In this document: in pieces, positions 6,939 to 10,656 of the stretch | Layout: each line of letters opens with the position of its first letter | Numbering within the stretch: position 1 is the first letter of the stretch | Assembly (NCBI GenBank): GCA_947589165.1 | Contig: CANQCH010000029.1 | Span: 1 to 10,656 of the forward strand | Length of the DNA: 10,656 nucleotides | From: an uncultured Bacilli bacterium | GTDB lineage: Bacteria > Bacillota_I > Bacilli_A > RF39 > UBA660 | Reading direction: 5' to 3' | Position numbers and translations under genes: made by a program | Notes under the pieces: model-generated | The model's input: the letters and a program-made list of their open reading frames with translations, nothing else | Databases searched by the model: none | What the model was told of the DNA's origin: nothing

Positions 6939-8111
6939 ATGGATTTTTGCGTAGAATATTCAGCTATTTGGCAATTAGTGGGCTACGTTTTATATATAAT
7001 TAAAGTTTTAATTCCGATCATTATTATTGTTTTAGGGATAATGGATTTAACGAAAGCAATTTTAGCAAGTAAAGATGATGCGGTTGATAGTGCTGTTAAA
7101 GGTTTATTAGTGCGGTTAGCTATTGGGTTTGCCATCTTTTTTATTCCGTTAATTATCAGTACGATTTTTGCCTTTATTAAGGATGCTTCTCCCTATATTG
7201 CAAAAGCAGATGCATGTCAAGCTTGTTTATTAAGACCTTTAAGTAATAAATGTAATGGTTATGTTAGTGAAGCTAAAACAGTTCGGGAACAAAATAAACA
7301 AGATGCAAGCCAACCCGGTAAAGATTCCTATGAAGTTAAAATCGCCGGTTGTTATTACTGTGGCGATCATTATACTTGGACGACAGAAGCTGGAAGTTTA
7401 AAATGTAAGGCCAAAATTGAGTCTGCGACTAATGAAGAAGCGTGCAATAAATTAAATGATGGTTATACGGGCTTTACAAATACTGATAAAAGTAATGAAG
7501 GCGAAGGGGGAAGTTCAGGTAATTCATCTAAGCCAAACCTTAGCGATATTATTTATTTAGGTGATTCAATTATGAATGGCATTTGTCAATCCAATAGTGA
7601 AATAAAAACTTGTTACACTTGTGTTGGTGGGGGTATTACTTGGTTAACAGGTGGTACTAGCCGGTGTTTAAATGATGATGCTATTAGTGATGTTGCTGAT
7701 AAAGTAAAAGAAAAAATTAGTAATGGTGGCACAATAGTTATCTATATTGGCACTAATGACTTAGGTAATGGCACTGAAAAAGCTAACACCGCCGCTAAAA
7801 ACTTGGTGCGATTGTACAGTGATTTATTAAATGATGAATGGAAAAATGTTAATAATCTAATTATTACGAGTCTTAATCCGATATATCCAAACCATAAATA
7901 CTTTGATTATTTTGTTACAACAGATGAAATAAATGCCTTTAATAACGTGTTAGCTAAAGAAATTAAAAGTAAAAATAATAAAAAACTTAAATATTGTGAT
8001 CTTGGCATATCCCAAGAAGTTTTTAAAGATAATCAAGAGTATTCTGATGGATTACACTTTACATCTAACGGTTACCAAAGAATATTTAAAGCGATTAAAA
8101 AATGTTTATAA
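6939..8111 (+). CDS. TrbC/VirB2-like membrane anchor fused to a Cys-rich linker and an SGNH/GDSL hydrolase
   Basis: A 390-aa protein; ATG 6939 follows GGTGA with 5-nt spacing (the in-frame GTG at 6930 lies inside that site). Residues 1-105 form a two-helix domain (helices about 11-35 and 59-80) with a loop containing ASKDD, ending in CQACLLRPLSNKC (93-105); it resembles the type IV secretion pilin-like (TrbC/VirB2) family. A Cys-rich stretch (about 138-170) and a Gly/Ser/Asn spacer (about 185-200) follow. Residues 201-390 are an SGNH hydrolase: block I GDS with Ser210, block II Gly230-232, block III GTND with Asn273, block V DGLH with Asp370 and His373. All catalytic positions are present, so it should be an active esterase or O-deacetylase, probably outside the cell; its substrate is unknown. 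The acidic N-tail and Lys/Arg-bearing loop favour both ends outside. First gene of a three-paralog cluster. Confidence 0.85.
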   Translation: MDFCVEYSAIWQLVGYVLYIIKVLIPIIIIVLGIMDLTKAILASKDDAVDSAVKGLLVRLAIGFAIFFIPLIISTIFAFIKDASPYIAKADACQACLLRPLSNKCNGYVSEAKTVREQNKQDASQPGKDSYEVKIAGCYYCGDHYTWTTEAGSLKCKAKIESATNEEACNKLNDGYTGFTNTDKSNEGEGGSSGNSSKPNLSDIIYLGDSIMNGICQSNSEIKTCYTCVGGGITWLTGGTSRCLNDDAISDVADKVKEKISNGGTIVIYIGTNDLGNGTEKANTAAKNLVRLYSDLLNDEWKNVNNLIITSLNPIYPNHKYFDYFVTTDEINAFNNVLAKEIKSKNNKKLKYCDLGISQEVFKDNQEYSDGLHFTSNGYQRIFKAIKKCL

Positions 8112-8161
8112 AATAGATTGATTTAGATAATTCAATTATATTTTTAACTTAAGGAGTGATA

Positions 8162-9514
8162 ATGGAAGGTTGTTTCAATAAACTAGGACATTTTAAATTT
8201 ATATTTCTAGTTATCGGTATATTGTGCTTATTTGGCTGTGATGCAAAGTGGAGCGATGTTCAAGGAAATTATGGCGATGTTTTGGCCCAAAATCCTACTT
8301 GTAATTATATTTCCCAATCAAAAGATCCTATTCAAGGTATCCAAGAAATTCAATTTAACGCTTCGAGCTCTGGCGCGACAGCTACTTATGAACTATCTGG
8401 TAAAGGTTCGGTTACAGAACAATTTTTTGTTAATGATAAATTTATTAATACGCATGAAAAAACAGGGATTCCTTTTTATTATGATGTATCAGTTTTAAAT
8501 GCTATGTTAGATAAATATAGGACGGATTCATCTTGCTTAGATAATATTTATTTATGTGCAGAATCCGGAATATCCGGGTTTAGTGTAACTACAGCAAAAA
8601 CTAGTGAAACGTCATGTTATGCCTATATGCGAAGTGATATGAAGAAAACGCCAACGGAAACGCCAACGGAAGATGATAAACATGTAACATCAGATGGTTG
8701 TGAAACGTTAACTAATAAATGTTTAAATGCGGATACTGTTTACTGTAAAACGCAGGCTATAGATGATTTAAATGAAAATCAAATTATCATTGAACGTGGC
8801 GAAAATAAAAATGGTGATAAATATTTATGGCTTTATCCATACGGTGCAACTAATGGTTTAGAAGCTTTTGTTGGTGATCCGGAGAATAATTTTTTTATTA
8901 TGACACCTTTAGGCGATACATGGGAAGTTTCACAAGTTGAATCAGTTTTTAAAAAAGATAATTGTGAATATCCAAATATATATTATACTATTGGTAGTTA
9001 TAGTATGAACGGTGTTCAATACTTTATTCAAGCTGAAGGAGAAAATCCAATTGGTTCTTTTCCTAGCAATATAGCAAAAGATTATGATCCTACTCCAGAG
9101 TATTACCGTAAAGATGAAAATGTTGGCGATGCCAATAATGTTTTAATCGGCAATGTTTCAGGCATGGATGTTTGTAGTCAAAACGGGGTTAAAAATGTTT
9201 TACATGTTATCGGTTATTTAATTTTTGCCGTTAAAATTGCCGTCCCCTTATTATTAGTAGTCATGGGAAGTATCGATTTTGCTCAAGCTTTAACAGCCAG
9301 TGATGATAAAGCAATGAAAGATGCGACGGCCAAGTTAATTAAAAGAGTAATCGCGGGCATAATAGTCTTCTTTATTCCCACTATTTTAAATTTCGGCTTA
9401 GGCTTAGTAGATGGAATAAGTGATAATCAAACGAATTTTACAGGTTGCTCGAGTTGTTTATTTACCCCATTTGATGGTAATTGTACTTATACGAAAATTG
9501 GCGAGAAAAAATAA
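8162..9514 (+). CDS. Putative lipoprotein with variable ectodomain and C-terminal TrbC/VirB2-like anchor
   Basis: A 450-aa protein; AAGGAG at 8151-8156 precedes ATG 8162 by 5 nt. The N terminus has a hydrophobic stretch (about 12-25) ending in LFGC, a plausible lipobox with Cys26 as the lipidated residue (Phe at -2 is atypical). The ectodomain (about 27-334) is Asn/Thr/Tyr-rich with scattered cysteines and has no fold I recognise; residues at about 163-170 are a TPTE duplicate spacer. Residues 335-450 start with MDVC and hold helices at about 346-369 and 395-416, a loop with ASDDKAMKDA, and the tail CSSCLFTPFDGNC (429-441), with exactly the same Cys spacing as gene 1. It should be exported and held by both lipid and helices. 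Fifty bases separate it from gene 1, with no clear terminator, so co-transcription is likely. Function unknown; a surface or pilus-related role is inferred. Confidence 0.8.
   Translation: MEGCFNKLGHFKFIFLVIGILCLFGCDAKWSDVQGNYGDVLAQNPTCNYISQSKDPIQGIQEIQFNASSSGATATYELSGKGSVTEQFFVNDKFINTHEKTGIPFYYDVSVLNAMLDKYRTDSSCLDNIYLCAESGISGFSVTTAKTSETSCYAYMRSDMKKTPTETPTEDDKHVTSDGCETLTNKCLNADTVYCKTQAIDDLNENQIIIERGENKNGDKYLWLYPYGATNGLEAFVGDPENNFFIMTPLGDTWEVSQVESVFKKDNCEYPNIYYTIGSYSMNGVQYFIQAEGENPIGSFPSNIAKDYDPTPEYYRKDENVGDANNVLIGNVSGMDVCSQNGVKNVLHVIGYLIFAVKIAVPLLLVVMGSIDFAQALTASDDKAMKDATAKLIKRVIAGIIVFFIPTILNFGLGLVDGISDNQTNFTGCSSCLFTPFDGNCTYTKIGEKK
8647..8670 (+). repeat. Two tandem copies of a 12-bp unit encoding TPTE-TPTE
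   Basis: The unit AACGCCAACGGA occurs at 8647-8658 and again, without change, at 8659-8670. It is in frame and encodes Thr-Pro-Thr-Glu repeats between the N-terminal ectodomain and the following Cys-containing segment of the lipoprotein gene. It probably acts as an extended linker and could vary in copy number by slippage. Confidence 0.8.
9122..9441 (+). repeat. Anchor-domain repeat, copy 1 (in gene 2)
   Basis: This 320-nt stretch aligns without gaps to 10337-10656 (offset 1215). By hand count about 31 positions differ, roughly 90% identity. A perfect 49-nt block runs from 9330 to 9378. It encodes the last ectodomain residues, the MDVC boundary, both helices and the loop. The similarity continues to the window edge in copy 2, so its right boundary is unknown. 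Confidence 0.93.
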
Positions 9515-9571
9515 TTTAATAAAAGGTGTTAAAGTTTTTTTAAATAATGAAAGGAGTAAGGATTCTTGAAA

Positions 9572-10656
9572 ATGAAAAAGGCTTTTTATTTATTCCTACT
9601 TTTAGTTTTGTTATTTCCTTTTAAAGTATTAGCTTATGATCAAGGAACCGTAAATTGTTATTATAAAGTGGATGCCCAAGCCAATGTTTATTTTTTACAT
9701 TTTACTTTTATGGGTTTGGGTATTGATGGACAAGCTAGGACAGTTGATATTGAAAGTTACTATTATAATAAAGAAACAAATGCTAAAACTACGGAATTTA
9801 CCATTAAAGATGATGGCCGCGATTACATTATTAACAGTAGAGCGGATTATAATACATATTTTAGCTTAGATAATCATTATTTTAACATTTATGATCGTGT
9901 TAATAATGGAGAATCTAATCTTATAGAAAATGGTAATACTAAGGTTTGTCCAACGCAAGTATATAAATTAAAAAATGGCGATAATTATCAATTTTTTATT
10001 TGTAATGGCTATAATAGTGATGTGGGTGTTGATACTTGTAGCGCTGCCGAGAATTATTTAAATAGCGAAAATTCATGGGAAAGTTATATGAAAAGTACCT
10101 ATAATTTTACTACTTCCACGGCATTTAATAATGTTGGGCAAAAAGATAAAACCCAAACTAATATTAATGATACTTATAATGATTTACTTACAGAGCAAGA
10201 TGATGTTTGTGATGAAAATTCCGAAAATTACGATTATCTACAATGTCAAGAAACAAATGATAAAATTGAAGATATAACTGATCAAGCCAAAGAAATAGAT
10301 CCTACCAAAAATATACTTTATGATAAGCGGGAAGAAGTGGGCAATGCTAGTAATGTTTTAATTGGCAATGTTTCAGGCATGGATATTTGTAGTCAAAACG
10401 GTGTTAAAAATGTTTTACATGTTATTGGTTATTTAATTTTTGCTGTTAAAATTGCTGTACCTTTATTATTAGTAATCATGGGAAGTATCGATTTAGCTCA
10501 AGCCCTAATGGCTAGTGATGATAAGGCGATGAAGGATGCGATGTCCAAGTTAATTAAAAGAGTAATCGCGGGCATAATAGTCTTCTTTATTCCAACTATT
10601 TTAAATTTCTTTTTAGGTTTAGTGGATGGAGTAAGTGATAATCAAACGAATTTTAC
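9572..10656 (+). CDS. Secreted surface protein with C-terminal TrbC/VirB2-like anchor (3' end outside window)
   Basis: An uninterrupted frame of 361 codons runs off the right edge. It opens with MKK and a hydrophobic core ending in VLA, a signal peptidase I type signal cleaved after about residue 21. ATG 9572 is preceded by AAGGA 9 nt upstream; TTG 9566, with AAGGAG 9 nt upstream, is an alternative start adding two residues. The ectodomain (about 22-269) is Asn/Tyr/Asp-rich with spaced cysteines (CYY near 29, CP near 130, IC and CS further on) and is not recognised; its cysteine pattern loosely recalls the gene 2 ectodomain. The anchor starts at MDIC (270-273), with helices at about 281-304 and 330-351, about 90% identical in residues to gene 2. 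The CxxCLxxP tail lies beyond the window. Third gene of the cluster. Confidence 0.85.
   Translation, partial: MKKAFYLFLLLVLLFPFKVLAYDQGTVNCYYKVDAQANVYFLHFTFMGLGIDGQARTVDIESYYYNKETNAKTTEFTIKDDGRDYIINSRADYNTYFSLDNHYFNIYDRVNNGESNLIENGNTKVCPTQVYKLKNGDNYQFFICNGYNSDVGVDTCSAAENYLNSENSWESYMKSTYNFTTSTAFNNVGQKDKTQTNINDTYNDLLTEQDDVCDENSENYDYLQCQETNDKIEDITDQAKEIDPTKNILYDKREEVGNASNVLIGNVSGMDICSQNGVKNVLHVIGYLIFAVKIAVPLLLVIMGSIDLAQALMASDDKAMKDAMSKLIKRVIAGIIVFFIPTILNFFLGLVDGVSDNQTNF
10337..10656 (+). repeat. Anchor-domain repeat, copy 2 (in gene 3, continues past window edge)
   Basis: Partner of 9122-9441, aligned without gaps. The 49-nt identical block is at 10545-10593. Of about 106 encoded residues around 10 differ, mostly conservative (Val/Ile, Phe/Leu, Thr/Met), and most of the other base differences are at third codon positions. 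Confidence 0.93.

Noticed and set aside
8127..8139. Palindrome ATAATTCAATTAT between genes 1 and 2
   Set aside because: Perfect arms but only A/T with a 1-nt centre and no T-tract or promoter nearby; such palindromes are expected by chance in sequence this AT-rich.
8232..8498. Forward open frame of 88 codons inside gene 2 in another frame
   Set aside because: Gene 2 has the ribosome site, signal sequence and paralog support; this frame has none.
9158..9166. Possible internal translation start at the MDVC anchor of gene 2
   Set aside because: Only AGG lies upstream, 2 nt away, too close for a ribosome site; the same holds at 10379 in gene 3.
9527..9535. TGTTAAAGT resembling an extended -10 before gene 3
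   Set aside because: No -35 partner at a usable distance; kept only as a possibility that gene 3 has its own weak promoter.
9672..9869. Forward open frame of 65 codons near the start of gene 3
   Set aside because: Shadow of gene 3, whose own frame is open from 9572 to the edge with a signal peptide and a conserved anchor.
1..10656. CRISPR arrays, tRNA or rRNA genes, transposases, phage integrases
   Set aside because: No regularly spaced short repeats, no tRNA cloverleaf or rRNA-like stretch noticed, and no frame with transposase or integrase character.

Overview
The window is an AT-rich stretch of a low-GC Gram-positive chromosome. The gene content and order (divergent rpsD and ezrA, with ezrA followed by a NifS-type cysteine desulfurase and thiI) match class Bacilli. 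Trp is always TGG, no TGA interrupts a gene, and one gene ends in TGA, so the ordinary bacterial code fits better than the Mycoplasma code. An uncultured gut Bacilli lineage (RF39/RFN20 or Erysipelotrichia type) would fit, but that placement is an inference from style, not proof.

Left part (1-1682, + strand): the 3' end of an M16-family ymfF-like gene, followed without a gap by ymfH, which carries the HxxEH zinc site. A hairpin at about 1687-1717 can terminate both this operon and the converging rpsD. rpsD (1725-2324, - strand) has a textbook sigma-A promoter (TTGACA, 17 bp, TATAAT) and a leader of about 150 nt. The leader can fold into a pseudoknot and contains a perfect 8-nt complement of the rpsD Shine-Dalgarno region, as expected for ribosomal protein S4 autoregulation.

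Middle part (2594-6894, + strand): ezrA (membrane-anchored FtsZ-ring regulator), a cysteine desulfurase and thiI are spaced 7-9 nt apart and look like one operon. The desulfurase and ThiI would together make 4-thiouridine in tRNA. A 66-aa basic protein of unknown function follows, ending in a clear terminator hairpin whose stem overlaps its stop codon.

Right part (6939-10656, + strand): an accessory cluster of three surface-protein genes, the last cut by the window edge. All share a two-helix membrane domain resembling the TrbC/VirB2-like type IV secretion pilin family. It starts with MDxC and, in the two complete genes, ends in CxxCLxxPx4C with identical spacing. In gene 1 this domain is N-terminal and fused to a Cys-rich linker and an SGNH/GDSL hydrolase. 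In genes 2 and 3 it is C-terminal, behind different exported ectodomains (one with a lipoprotein signal, one with a signal peptidase I type signal). The anchor DNA of genes 2 and 3 is about 90% identical over 320 nt, with a 49-nt perfect block. The layout suggests a family of surface proteins that swaps ectodomains onto one conserved pilin-like anchor. No secretion ATPase or other conjugation gene is visible here. This cluster is the most unusual part of the window.
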